64,000 nucleotides of DNA, taken from the NCBI RefSeq assembly GCF_025061645.1, contig NZ_JANYMP010000012.1:62001-126000 (forward strand), in the 5' to 3' direction. The DNA comes from Umezawaea endophytica (lineage in GTDB: Bacteria; Actinomycetota; Actinomycetes; Mycobacteriales; Pseudonocardiaceae). The notes beneath the pieces were generated by a model, which was not told the origin of the DNA, did no database searches, and saw only the letters and a list, made by a program, of their open reading frames with translations. The position numbers were made by a program, and so were the translations under genes. Position 1 is the first letter of the stretch. The number at the start of each line of letters is the position of its first letter. Below are positions 24,230 through 33,134 of the stretch, in pieces.

Positions 24230-25195
24230 GTGACGCGGACTGTTGAGGTATCCGACCTGGTCGACCGCGCGCGGGACGGTCAGCCCCGCGCGGTCGCCAG
24301 GCTGATCTCGCTGGTCGAGGACGCGAGTCCACACCTGCGCGAGGTCGCCGAGGTGCTGGCGCCGCTGACCGGCCGGGCCCGCGTGATCGGCCTGACCGGT
24401 CCGCCGGGCGTCGGCAAGTCGACGTCGACGTCCGTGCTGGTGTCGGCGTTCCGCGAGCAGGGCAAACGGGTCGGCGTGCTCGCGGTCGACCCGTCGTCGC
24501 CGTTCTCCGGCGGCGCGCTGCTCGGCGACCGGGTGCGGATGCAGGAGCACGCCACCGACCCCGGCGTCTTCATCCGCTCGATGGCCACCCGCGGTCACCT
24601 CGGCGGCCTGTCGTGGGCCACGCCGCAGGCGCTGCGCGTGCTGGACGCGGCCGGGTTCGACGTCGTGCTGGTCGAGACCGTCGGCGTCGGCCAGTCCGAG
24701 GTCGAGGTCGTGTCGCTCGCGGACAGCACGCTGGTGCTGCTCGCGCCCGGCATGGGCGACGGCATCCAGGCCGCGAAGGCGGGCATCCTGGAGGTCGCGG
24801 ACGTGTTCGTGGTGAACAAGGCCGACCGCGACGGCGCCGACGCGACCGCGCGCGACCTCAAGTACATGATCTCGCTGGGCAGGCGCGACCGCGAAGGGCC
24901 GTCGTGGCGGCCCCCGATCGTGAAGACCGTCGCCGCCAGGGGAGAGGGCGTCACCGAGCTGGTGGAGGCCGTCGACGCGCACCACGCGTGGATGACCGAG
25001 CACGGTGAGCTGGAGCGCAGGCGGGCCCACCGGGCGGCGAGCGAGGTCGAGGCCATCGCCGTCGCCCAGCTCCGGTCCCGCATCGGCGACCTGCGCGGCG
25101 GGGCCGCGCTGGAGCAGCTCGCGAAGCGCGTCGCCATCGGAGAACTTGATCCCTACGGCGCCGCCGATCACCTGATCGAGGGGCTGCAAACGTAG
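24230..25195 (+). CDS. meaB: Methylmalonyl-CoA mutase-associated GTPase MeaB
   Basis: A 321-residue G3E GTPase that loads and protects coenzyme B12 in acyl-CoA mutases. The P-loop is GLTGPPGVGKSTSTS, the switch regions are AVDPSSPFSGGALLGDRVRM and VDVVLVETVGVGQSEVEV, and the base-recognition motif is VNKAD. The C-terminal dimerisation arm is present, so the length is normal. The GTG starts three bases after the thiolase stop. Its likely client in this window is the isobutyryl-CoA mutase subunit encoded at 46 kb; methylmalonyl- and ethylmalonyl-CoA mutases must be elsewhere. Confidence 0.95.
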   Translation: MTRTVEVSDLVDRARDGQPRAVARLISLVEDASPHLREVAEVLAPLTGRARVIGLTGPPGVGKSTSTSVLVSAFREQGKRVGVLAVDPSSPFSGGALLGDRVRMQEHATDPGVFIRSMATRGHLGGLSWATPQALRVLDAAGFDVVLVETVGVGQSEVEVVSLADSTLVLLAPGMGDGIQAAKAGILEVADVFVVNKADRDGADATARDLKYMISLGRRDREGPSWRPPIVKTVAARGEGVTELVEAVDAHHAWMTEHGELERRRAHRAASEVEAIAVAQLRSRIGDLRGGAALEQLAKRVAIGELDPYGAADHLIEGLQT

Positions 25196-25216
25196 GGCAG
25201 GCCTTCCGACTCTAGG

Positions 25217-25244
25217 CAACGGTCGGGTGAACGGCCGACCGTTG
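25217..25244 (+). terminator. Hairpin after meaB
   Basis: A perfect 10-bp stem (CAACGGTCGG and complement) with an 8-base loop lies 22 bases past the meaB stop. It probably ends the thiolase-meaB transcript. Confidence 0.65.
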
Positions 25245-25279
25245 GGGGTTCGAGCCCAGCCCCGAGAGAGGTGCCGATA

Positions 25280-25705
25280 GTGGATTCCGCGGACGTGGAT
25301 TCCGCAGGCTTGGAAGTGCTCTCCCGGCAGGACTGCCTCGGGCTCCTCGCCTCGGTGGCCATCGGCAGGCTGGTGTTCACCGACCGGGCGCTGCCCGCCG
25401 TGCAGCCCGTGGCGTACGTCCTGCACGACGAGGGCGTGGTCGTGCGGCTGGCCGAGGGCAGCCCGGCGCTGGCGGCCGGTGACGCCATCGTGGCGTTCGA
25501 GATCGACAACATCGCGCACGACCTCCGCGAGGGCTGGACCGTCACCGTCGTCGGCCACGCGCACGAGGTTCGTGACGCGCGGTGGCTGAGGAGGCTGGCC
25601 GATCTGCGGCTGCCGTCCCGAGGTGAGGGCACCACTGACCGTTACCTCGTCATCACGATCGAGATGGTGACCGGTACCCGAATACCGATGCCCCGCCTGG
25701 GCTGA
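25280..25705 (+). CDS. Pyridoxamine 5'-phosphate oxidase-fold flavin protein
   Basis: A 141-residue split-barrel protein of the pyridoxamine-phosphate-oxidase-like superfamily, predicted to bind FMN or F420. Landmarks are VLSRQDCLGLLASVAIGRLVF and the barrel strands VQPVAYVLHDEGVVVRLA and GWTVTVVGHAHEV. Proteins of this form are frequent in the DosR dormancy regulon of mycobacteria, and here it directly precedes a DosS/DosR-like pair. That context suggests redox-stress or hypoxia control. The GTG at 25280 has GAGAGAGG 8 bases upstream; the GTG at 25271 would be too close to it. Substrate and exact cofactor are unknown. Confidence 0.82.
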   Translation: MDSADVDSAGLEVLSRQDCLGLLASVAIGRLVFTDRALPAVQPVAYVLHDEGVVVRLAEGSPALAAGDAIVAFEIDNIAHDLREGWTVTVVGHAHEVRDARWLRRLADLRLPSRGEGTTDRYLVITIEMVTGTRIPMPRLG

Positions 25706-25802
25706 CTTCCAGGTTTCAGCGGGGTGGACACGGGTGTGGCACTCCCGCTGACTACGGAGAGGAGTTACTCTCGTTCCCGTCCCCACGAAAGGGATGGGTC
25801 AC

Positions 25803-27476
25803 GTGGTCAGTTCGGGCGGATCGCACGCGCACGCACTGCGACTGGACGGCCTCCTGCGCAAGCTGACCGAACGCACCACGGAGGCGTTGGTCTCGCAGGA
25901 ACGGCTGCACCTGCTGCTCAGCGCGGTCGTCTCCTTGGCGAGCGATCTGTCCCTCCCGGACGTGCTGCGGCGCGTGGTCGAGTCCTCGTGCAGCCTGGTC
26001 GGCGCGCGGTACGGAGCGCTCACCGTCGTCAGCCCCAATCGCCGCCTGCTGGAGTTCACCTACGTCGGCTCCGACGGCGACGAGGGCGCGGACCGCGACG
26101 CGCTGCCGCGGGTGCGGCCCCAACTCGACTCGACCTGCTCCGACGCGGGCCCAGTCGGCACCTACCTCTACCTCCCGGTGCACGTGCGCGGGCAGGTCTT
26201 CGGCAACCTGTACCTGACCGACAAGGAGGACGGCGGCGAGTTCACCGAGGTGGACACCGAGATCGTCACGACGGTCGCCGCGGCGGCGGGCATCGCCATC
26301 GAGAACGCCCGCCTCTACGAGCAGACCCGGCAGCGCGAGGTGTGGCACCGCGCGTCGAACGAGGTCACGCTCGCGCTGCTCAGCGGCATCTCCGGGCGGG
26401 ACGCGCTCAGCCAGGTGGCCGCGCAGGCCCGTGGCGCGGCGGACGGGATCGTGGCCGCGCTCGTCCTGCCGGACAACCGGGGCGAACTGGTGCTGGAGGT
26501 CGTCGACGGGATCCTCGGCCGCCACGCGAAGGGCTTCACCGTGCCCGACACGGCGTCCTCGTGGGAGGTCTTCACCAACGGCAAGCCGAAGGTGATGGAC
26601 AACCTGGTGCAGGTCGGGCTGTGGCCGGAGGGCGTCAACCCCGGCCTGGTCGAGGACTTCGGCCGGATCGGCCCGATCGTGCTGGTGCCGATGGCCGCGG
26701 GTGAGCGGGTGCTCGGCGTCCTGATGGTGGCCCGGCCGCGCGGGCACCACCCGTTCGACGCCGCCGACGTGGAGCTGGTGGAGTCGTTCGCCTCGCAGGC
26801 GGCGCTGGTGCTGGAGTTCACCCGCGCGCAGGAGGACAGCAGGCGGCTGGCGATCCTGGAGGACCGCGACCGCATCGCGCGCGACCTGCACGACCTGGTG
26901 ATCCAGCGGCTGTTCGGGCTGGGACTGGGGTTGCAGGGCCTCAACGGCTCGGTGGACCAGCCGGTGGTCGCGGCCAGGCTGGCCGGGTTCATCGAGGAGG
27001 TCGACCACACCATCCGCGAGATCCGGCGGACCATCTTCTCCCTGCACGAGCCGCCCAGCGGCGGTGTCAGCCTGCGCGGGCAGCTACTGCGGGAGGTGCG
27101 GGAATCGGCGCGGCTGCTGGGGTTCGAGCCGACGGTGGCGCTGGACGGGCCGCTCGACTCGGTCGTGCCGGACCCGGTTCGGCCGGACCTGCTGGCGAGC
27201 CTGCGGGAGGCGCTGGCCAACGCCGCCAGGCACGCGGGCGCGACGACCGTCTCGGTCTCGGTCACGGTGGACCGTGCGGCCACGTCGGTGGAGCTGGTCG
27301 TGCGCGACAACGGGAAGGGCCTGCCCGAGCGCCAGGTCCGGCACAGCGGTGGACTGGTCAACATGTCCGCGCGAGCCGACCGGTGGTCCGGGCGGTGCGC
27401 GGTCGACTCCGAATCGGGGCGGGGCGTGTCCGTGGTCTGGTCGGTTCCCCTGGTCCAGCACTACGACTTCGGCTGA
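25803..27476 (+). CDS. DosS/DevS-like GAF sensor histidine kinase
   Basis: A 557-residue soluble kinase: tandem GAF domains (about residues 40-195 and 205-350), a HisKA_3 dimerisation helix with phospho-acceptor His363 in DRIARDLHDLVIQRLFGLGL, and an ATPase domain with the N-box EALANAARHA and VRDNGKGLP. The order and many segments (VFGNLYLTDK, AAAAGIAIENARLYEQ) match mycobacterial DosS. In DosS the haem ligand His149 lies a few residues before LGVPVRV; in this protein the corresponding stretch reads SDAGPVGTYLYLPVHV and has no His there, so haem sensing in the usual way is doubtful. The GTG at 25803 is chosen for its AAAGGGA site. The response regulator follows 10 bases later. Confidence 0.92.
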   Translation: MVSSGGSHAHALRLDGLLRKLTERTTEALVSQERLHLLLSAVVSLASDLSLPDVLRRVVESSCSLVGARYGALTVVSPNRRLLEFTYVGSDGDEGADRDALPRVRPQLDSTCSDAGPVGTYLYLPVHVRGQVFGNLYLTDKEDGGEFTEVDTEIVTTVAAAAGIAIENARLYEQTRQREVWHRASNEVTLALLSGISGRDALSQVAAQARGAADGIVAALVLPDNRGELVLEVVDGILGRHAKGFTVPDTASSWEVFTNGKPKVMDNLVQVGLWPEGVNPGLVEDFGRIGPIVLVPMAAGERVLGVLMVARPRGHHPFDAADVELVESFASQAALVLEFTRAQEDSRRLAILEDRDRIARDLHDLVIQRLFGLGLGLQGLNGSVDQPVVAARLAGFIEEVDHTIREIRRTIFSLHEPPSGGVSLRGQLLREVRESARLLGFEPTVALDGPLDSVVPDPVRPDLLASLREALANAARHAGATTVSVSVTVDRAATSVELVVRDNGKGLPERQVRHSGGLVNMSARADRWSGRCAVDSESGRGVSVVWSVPLVQHYDFG

Positions 27477-27486
27477 GGAGGCGGGG

Positions 27487-28143
27487 ATGGCGATCACCGT
27501 GCTGCTGGTGGACGATCACGAGATCGTGCGCCGCGGTCTGCAACAACTGCTGGCGGTCGAGGCGGACGTGACCGTGGTGGGCGAGGCGGACACGGCCGCG
27601 GCGGCGGTGGCCGCGGCCCCGGTGCTGAAGCCGGACGTGGTGATCATCGACGTGCGGCTGCCGGACGGCAACGGCGTGACGGTGTGCCGGGAGATCCGGT
27701 CGTCCACGCAGCCGCCGCCCGCGTGCCTGATGCTCACCTCGTACTCCGACGACGAGGCGCTGTTCGGCGCGATCATGGCGGGCGCGGCCGGGTACATGCT
27801 CAAGCAGGTGTCCGGCAACGACCTCGTCGCCGCCGTCCGCACGCTGGCCGCGGGCGGGTCGCTGCTGCACGCGGGCGTGACGGCGACCGTGCTGCAACGG
27901 CTGCGCAGCGGGCCGGAGGAGGACCCGAGGTACGCGACGCTGAGCCCGCAGGAGCGGCGGATCCTGGACCTGATCGCCGAGGGCCTGACGAACCGGCAGA
28001 TCGCGCACCGGCTGTACCTGGCGGAGAAGACGGTGAAGAACTACGTGTCGTCGTTGCTGCACAAGCTGGGGTTCGACCGCCGCACGGAGGCGGGCGTGTA
28101 CGCGGCGCGGCGCAGGGACAACGGCTCGCACTCGCCACTGTAG
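27487..28143 (+). CDS. DosR/NarL-family response regulator
   Basis: A 218-residue regulator. The receiver domain has the acidic pair VDDHE at 9-10, phospho-acceptor Asp55 in VIIDVRLPDG, Thr/Ser in LMLTSYSDD and Lys in YMLKQVSG. The C-terminal LuxR-type helix-turn-helix contains LSPQERRILDLIAEGLTNRQIA and LAEKTVKNYVSSLLHKLGF, closely resembling DosR of Mycobacterium tuberculosis. GAGGAGG precedes the ATG, and the gene is co-transcribed with the kinase. It probably controls a dormancy or low-oxygen gene set that may include the adjacent flavin-fold gene, but no DosR-type box was identified in this window. Confidence 0.94.
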   Translation: MAITVLLVDDHEIVRRGLQQLLAVEADVTVVGEADTAAAAVAAAPVLKPDVVIIDVRLPDGNGVTVCREIRSSTQPPPACLMLTSYSDDEALFGAIMAGAAGYMLKQVSGNDLVAAVRTLAAGGSLLHAGVTATVLQRLRSGPEEDPRYATLSPQERRILDLIAEGLTNRQIAHRLYLAEKTVKNYVSSLLHKLGFDRRTEAGVYAARRRDNGSHSPL

Positions 28144-28221
28144 GAGGAAAACAGTCCGAGTGACACGTCAACCTGGGTACGGTGGCGGAGGATCATCGTC
28201 GCTCATCCTCGGGGGACTGGC

Positions 28222-31200
28222 ATGGACTCTGATCAGACGAAGCTGAGCCGCCGCGGCCTGTTCCGCGGCGCGGCCGTGCTCGGCGGGGCCGCGATCGTGG
28301 GCACACCGACCGCCGCGTCGGCGGACGAGGAACTGTCGGAGGCGGGCGGGCAGCGGTTCACGGCCCGAGAGGGCACCGGCATCTCGGCCACGCTGTCGCC
28401 GGACGGCAAGCTGATCGCGATCGACCTGTACACCGCGATCTGGGTGCTGCCCGCCGGTGGCGGCCGGGCGCGCAGGCTCACCGGTGACGACCAGGACGCC
28501 ACCCGGCCGCACTTCTCGCCGGACTCGAAGTCGCTCGTGTTCCAGTCCTACCGGGACGGCAACTACCACCTGTGGACCATCGGCGTCGACGGCGGCACCC
28601 CCCGGCAGTTGACCACCGGCCTCAACGACCACCGCGAGCCCCGGTTCTCCCCGGACGGCAGGCGGATCGCGTTCAGCGGTGACGCGGGCGGCAGCTACGA
28701 CCTGTGGGTGCTCGACCTGCGCACCGGGCAGCAGACCAGGGTGACCAGCACCGACCTCGACGAGGCCGAGCCGAACTGGTCGCCGGACGGCACCGCGCTC
28801 GTGTGCACGGTCGACGGGACCGCGATCGACGCCGTCGACCTCTCGGGCGGCAGGCGGCGGCTGGTCGAGCCGGTCGCGGACACCCGCCTGTTCGGGCCGG
28901 GCCACGCGCCGGGCGGCGGGCTGAGCTACACCACGCTGCGCGGGGCCGTGACGGAGATCGTCGTCGACGGTCGGGTCGTGACGAAGGGCGAGGACCTGTT
29001 CGGCTTCCCGGTCGCGTGGGCCGGCGCGGGCACGATCCTCTACACCGCCGACGGCGGCCTGCGCACCCGCGACCTCGCGGGCGGCACCAAGTCCTCGGTG
29101 CCGTTCGACGCGACCGTCGACCACCGGCGGCACGTGAACCGGCGTGCGAAGCGGAACGTGTCGGCGCGCGCCTCGCAGCCGGTGAAGGGGATCGCGGGCC
29201 CGGTGCTCTCGCCGGACGGGAAGTCGGTCGCGTTCCGCGCGCTCAACGCCCTGTGGCTGCTGCCCGTCGGTGGACGGCCGCGCGCGCTCGTCGACGACGG
29301 GTTCTTCAACTCCGACCCCGACTGGCACCCCGACGGCGGGTCGCTGGTCTACGCGAGCGACCGGAGCGGCACGGCGGCGCTGTGGCGGCACGACCTCGCG
29401 ACCGGCGAGCAGGCGCGCCTGACGACCCTTCCCGGCGCGCAGATCACGCCCCGCTGGTCGCCGGACGGCTCGCGGATCGCCTACCAGGACGCCGACGGCG
29501 CCACCTGGGTGTTCGACGTCGCGTCCGGCACGGCGTCCCGGCTGCTCCCGGCCCTGTTCCAGCCCGGCCGCCCCACCTGGTCGCCGGACGGGAAGACCAT
29601 CGCGCTGGCGGCGGTGAAGCCGTTCAGCAGGCGGTTCCGCGAGGGCACCAGCCAGGTCCTCACGGTCGGGCTGGACGACGGCGTCGTCCGCTACACCGAG
29701 CCGATGCCGTACCGGTCGCTGTCCACCAGGGGTGACGACGGCCCGGTGTGGTCGCCGGACGGCAGGTGGCTCGCGTTCGTCGTGGAGAGCGTCGTGTGGG
29801 TCGTGCCCGTCGACGCGCGCGGGGTGTTCACCGGCGAGCCGAGGCAGCTCACCCACGAGGCGAGCGACGCGCCGTCGTGGAGCGGCGACTCGAAGACGCT
29901 GCTGTACCTGAACAACGGCCGGTTGAAGCTGATCGGCGTCGACGGCGGCCGGGCCAGGACCGTCGAACTGCCGCTGACGTGGACCCGGTCCCGGCCGAGC
30001 GGCCGTTCCGTCGTGCGCGCCGGAGCGCTCTGGGACGGCAAGAGCCAGTCGCTGCGGCGCAACGTCGACGTGCTGCTCGACGGCGACCGGATCGCGGGCC
30101 TGCACGACCGGCGGAACTGGTCCGGGCTGTCCGTCGTGGACGCCTCCGGGCTCACGGTGATGCCCGGCCTGATCGACGCGCACAACCACTGGCACCTGCG
30201 CGGACGGCAGTGGGGCGACCGCCAGGGCAGGCTGTGGCTGTCCTACGGCATCACGACCACGCGCTCACCGGGTGATCCGGCGTACCAGATGCTGGAGACC
30301 AGGGAGGCGCTCGACTCGGGCGCCCGCGTCGGTCCCCGGTACTTCGCCACCGGCGAGGCCGTGGACGGCGGCCGGGTCTACTACAACTTCATGCGCCCCA
30401 CCCGCGGCGAGGACCAGTTGGCGCTGGAGCTGTCACGGGCCGTCGAACTCGACTACGACATGATCAAGACCTACGTCCGGCTGCCGGTGGCGTCGCAGCG
30501 GAAGGTCGTGGAACTGGCCCACCGCAAGGGGATGCCGCTCAGCTCGCACTACCTGTACCCGGCGGTCAACGTCGGCATGGACGGCATGGAGCACGTCGGC
30601 GCCACGAACCGGCTCGGCTACTCGCACACCACCAGCAGGCTGGGCCGCAGCTACCAGGACGTGACCGGCCTGTTCGCCGCGTCGGGCATGTCGGTCACGC
30701 CGACCCTGTTCCACTCCGCGATCCTCTACGCCGACGACCACTCGCTGCTGGACGACCCGCGCACCGAGGCGCTGCTGCCGCCGTGGGAGTACGCGCGGTT
30801 CGTGCAGAAGGTCGCGGACGCCGCGAAGGACACCCCGGCCAACCAGTTGTCCCACGCCGCCCTGCCCGGCTGGGTGGCGATGCTGCTGGCCGTCCACCGC
30901 GGTGGTGGCCTCGTCATCTCCGGTACCGACGCCCCGCTGGACGACGTGGCGCTGAGCCTGCACCAGAACCTGCGGGCGATGGTCCGCCACGGGTTCACGC
31001 CGTACGAGGCGCTCACGACCGCGACCCGCAACCCGGCTCGTTGGCTCGGTCTCGCCGACCAGTTGGGGACCGTTGAGCAGGGGAGGCTCGCGGACCTCAT
31101 CGCCGTGCGCGGGAACCCGCTCGTGGACATCAAGGCCGCGGCGGCGGTCGAGGTCGTCGTGGCGGGTGGTGTGGTGCACCGGGTGGCTGATCTGGCTGGG

Positions 31201-31329
31201 CCGTTCACGGCGTCGGTCGCTCCGGCGGTGCAGGGTGTGGGGCGTGTTGGTGCCGACTACCCGAGTGCTGATCCGGATTTGTTCTGGTGGCACGGGGAGC
31301 CGGAGTGGGCTGTGCACCACTGCCACTAG
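28222..31329 (+). CDS. Tat-exported beta-propeller amidohydrolase
   Basis: A 1035-residue exported protein. The N-terminus has a twin-arginine signal (KLSRRGLFRGAAVLGG) ending near TAASA. Residues about 45-590 form TolB/PD40-type beta-propeller repeats, each marked by SPDGK or SPDSK and W-S-P-D-G turns. The C-terminal 430 residues are an imidazolonepropionase-like amidohydrolase with metal-binding DAHNHWH at about 650, SHYLYP at about 770, MEHVGATN at about 788 and SGTDAPLDD at about 900. Such propeller-amidohydrolase fusions are thought to act on peptides or hydantoin-like amides; the substrate here is unknown. GGGGGA lies 5 bases before the ATG. Confidence 0.9.
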   Translation: MDSDQTKLSRRGLFRGAAVLGGAAIVGTPTAASADEELSEAGGQRFTAREGTGISATLSPDGKLIAIDLYTAIWVLPAGGGRARRLTGDDQDATRPHFSPDSKSLVFQSYRDGNYHLWTIGVDGGTPRQLTTGLNDHREPRFSPDGRRIAFSGDAGGSYDLWVLDLRTGQQTRVTSTDLDEAEPNWSPDGTALVCTVDGTAIDAVDLSGGRRRLVEPVADTRLFGPGHAPGGGLSYTTLRGAVTEIVVDGRVVTKGEDLFGFPVAWAGAGTILYTADGGLRTRDLAGGTKSSVPFDATVDHRRHVNRRAKRNVSARASQPVKGIAGPVLSPDGKSVAFRALNALWLLPVGGRPRALVDDGFFNSDPDWHPDGGSLVYASDRSGTAALWRHDLATGEQARLTTLPGAQITPRWSPDGSRIAYQDADGATWVFDVASGTASRLLPALFQPGRPTWSPDGKTIALAAVKPFSRRFREGTSQVLTVGLDDGVVRYTEPMPYRSLSTRGDDGPVWSPDGRWLAFVVESVVWVVPVDARGVFTGEPRQLTHEASDAPSWSGDSKTLLYLNNGRLKLIGVDGGRARTVELPLTWTRSRPSGRSVVRAGALWDGKSQSLRRNVDVLLDGDRIAGLHDRRNWSGLSVVDASGLTVMPGLIDAHNHWHLRGRQWGDRQGRLWLSYGITTTRSPGDPAYQMLETREALDSGARVGPRYFATGEAVDGGRVYYNFMRPTRGEDQLALELSRAVELDYDMIKTYVRLPVASQRKVVELAHRKGMPLSSHYLYPAVNVGMDGMEHVGATNRLGYSHTTSRLGRSYQDVTGLFAASGMSVTPTLFHSAILYADDHSLLDDPRTEALLPPWEYARFVQKVADAAKDTPANQLSHAALPGWVAMLLAVHRGGGLVISGTDAPLDDVALSLHQNLRAMVRHGFTPYEALTTATRNPARWLGLADQLGTVEQGRLADLIAVRGNPLVDIKAAAAVEVVVAGGVVHRVADLAGPFTASVAPAVQGVGRVGADYPSADPDLFWWHGEPEWAVHHCH

Positions 31330-31334
31330 GGGGA

Positions 31335-31365
31335 GGTGGGGACCCCGGTGGTCGGGGTCCCCACC
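31335..31365. terminator. Bidirectional hairpin terminator
   Basis: A perfect 12-bp stem (GGTGGGGACCCC and complement) with a 7-base loop lies between the convergent amidohydrolase and peptidase genes. Confidence 0.85.
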
Positions 31366-31371
31366 TTCCGT

Positions 31372-32955
31372 TTACTCCAGCAGGCCCGCGTACTTCTGCA
31401 ACGGGTTGCCGACCGCGTGCGCGGACTGCGTCGACAGGCCGGAGGCGGGTTCCGGCAGTGGTATCCCGGCGCAGGAGAGGTCACGGCCGGGGACTACGTC
31501 GTCGACGATGAACGACTCGACGACGTCGTCCACGCAGGTGTTGCCGAACGCGTAGATGCCGTGGTCGCCCTCGTCGGTGACGGTCAGCAGCCGTGAGCCC
31601 GCGAACTTCGCGTGGGCCCGCTGCGCGCCCTCCAGCGGGGTGGCCGGGTCGCGGACGGACTGCACCATCAGGATGGGTGGCACTCCGCGCCCGGTGGGCG
31701 TCTTGAGCTGCAACGGCGGCCGGTCCCAGAACGCGCACGGCGCGGCGATGACGTACCAGCCGATCAGCGGGTACAGCGCGCCCTGCCGGGCGGATTCCCG
31801 GACGAGGTAGTCGCGGCCACCGCGGAACGGCGTGTCGTTGCAGATGACCGCGTGCAGGGTGCCGTTGGACGCGTCGGCGAACCGGCCGAGCGAGGCGACC
31901 GATTCCTGCCCGTTCACCACGATCTGCCTGAGCTGCGAGAACTGCTCGGCGGCGGGCTGGAAGTTGTACTTGGAGTACTGCGCCCGGAACAGGAACAGGT
32001 CGAACAGGATCGGCGTGAGCAGTGAGCCGTCCGGTAGCGGCAGCGGGTTGGCGGACAGCTTGGCGCGGACGTCCTCGTAGTTGCGCCGGACGGCTTCTGC
32101 GGTCGTGCCGAGGTGGTAGAGCGAGTCGTACTTCGCCACCCACGGCAGGAAGTCGGTGCGGAAGCGGCGTTCGAAGGCGTAGCCGAAGGCGCCGAAGATC
32201 GTCTGGAACGTCGAGGTGAACTCGGTGTTCGAGTCGATCACGAACTTGCCCACGCGGTTGGGGAAGTAGGTGGCGTAGTAGGCGCCCATCCAGCTCCCGC
32301 CGGAGTAGCCGATCCAGTTGATCTTGTCTCGGCCCAGCAGGTGGCGCAGGAGGTCGAGGTCTCGAACGGTCTGCTCGGTGTTGACGACCTCGCCGAACTC
32401 GCCGGAACTGGTCTGGCAGGCCCGTGCCTGCTGCTCGGCGGCGTTGAACAGGAGTTTCAGGTTGTCCCGGCTGCGGTCGCGGGGGTCGGTGATGCCGACC
32501 CAGTCGTAACCGCCGCAGGTCACGTTGGTGCTGTCACCCGTGCCTCGGACGTCGATCCCGATGATTTCCTGGTCGGCCAGGAGTTTTGGTTGGCTCAGGA
32601 AGAGGAGTGGGAAGGTTCGGCCTGGACCGCCTGGTCCGCCGGGGTTGGTCAGGACGCTTCCCCTGGCTGTGCCGGTTGCCGGTCGTAACCGGCTCACGGC
32701 GATGGTGATGTCCTTGCCCTGCGTCGTCCGCCGCCAGTCCTGCGGCGCCAGGTAGGTGCCGCACTCCAGCCGTTCCCCGCCGGGAGGCAGTCCCTCCGGC
32801 GGGTTCTGCGCGTCGAAGCAGGGTTTCCAGTTGATGTGCTGCGCCAGGTACCTGTCCGGAACCGGTGCTTCCCGCGCTTCCCGCGCCTGTGCGGGCAGGC
32901 TTCCGCCGACCAGCGCCCCGATCAGCGCGATCACCAGCAGTGGTGCTCTTCGCAT
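31372..32955 (-). CDS. Secreted tripeptidyl aminopeptidase-like alpha/beta hydrolase
   Basis: A 527-residue exported serine hydrolase of the SlpD/SlpE/tripeptidyl aminopeptidase group from actinomycetes, which removes short peptides from protein N-termini outside the cell. A typical signal peptide (MRRAPLLVIALIGALVGG, cleavage near AQA) starts the protein. The oxyanion region is LTNPGGPGGPGRTF, the nucleophile is Ser218 in GYSGGSWMG, the acid is Asp in RDPATPLEGA and the base is His in DEGDHGIYA. The C-terminal TAP-like lid ends with a conserved Cys pair (NTCVDDVV, LSCAGIPLP). Cys residues early in the mature protein suggest disulfides. Confidence 0.92.
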   Translation of the reverse strand: MRRAPLLVIALIGALVGGSLPAQAREAREAPVPDRYLAQHINWKPCFDAQNPPEGLPPGGERLECGTYLAPQDWRRTTQGKDITIAVSRLRPATGTARGSVLTNPGGPGGPGRTFPLLFLSQPKLLADQEIIGIDVRGTGDSTNVTCGGYDWVGITDPRDRSRDNLKLLFNAAEQQARACQTSSGEFGEVVNTEQTVRDLDLLRHLLGRDKINWIGYSGGSWMGAYYATYFPNRVGKFVIDSNTEFTSTFQTIFGAFGYAFERRFRTDFLPWVAKYDSLYHLGTTAEAVRRNYEDVRAKLSANPLPLPDGSLLTPILFDLFLFRAQYSKYNFQPAAEQFSQLRQIVVNGQESVASLGRFADASNGTLHAVICNDTPFRGGRDYLVRESARQGALYPLIGWYVIAAPCAFWDRPPLQLKTPTGRGVPPILMVQSVRDPATPLEGAQRAHAKFAGSRLLTVTDEGDHGIYAFGNTCVDDVVESFIVDDVVPGRDLSCAGIPLPEPASGLSTQSAHAVGNPLQKYAGLLE

Positions 32956-33134
32956 TGATCCCCCTCAGAATGTGCGAGCCCCTAGCTCATCGCTGAGGTG
33001 AGGTCCGCCACAACCACCGAAAGTAGAAGGCCGGCTACCCCCGAAGGACTACGCCATTTCCGTCGAGGGGATCGGGTGGGGTTCCCGCTGAGACGACCTG
33101 GGCAGGTTGGTCCTGGGTAAGTACTGTTCTTGGG

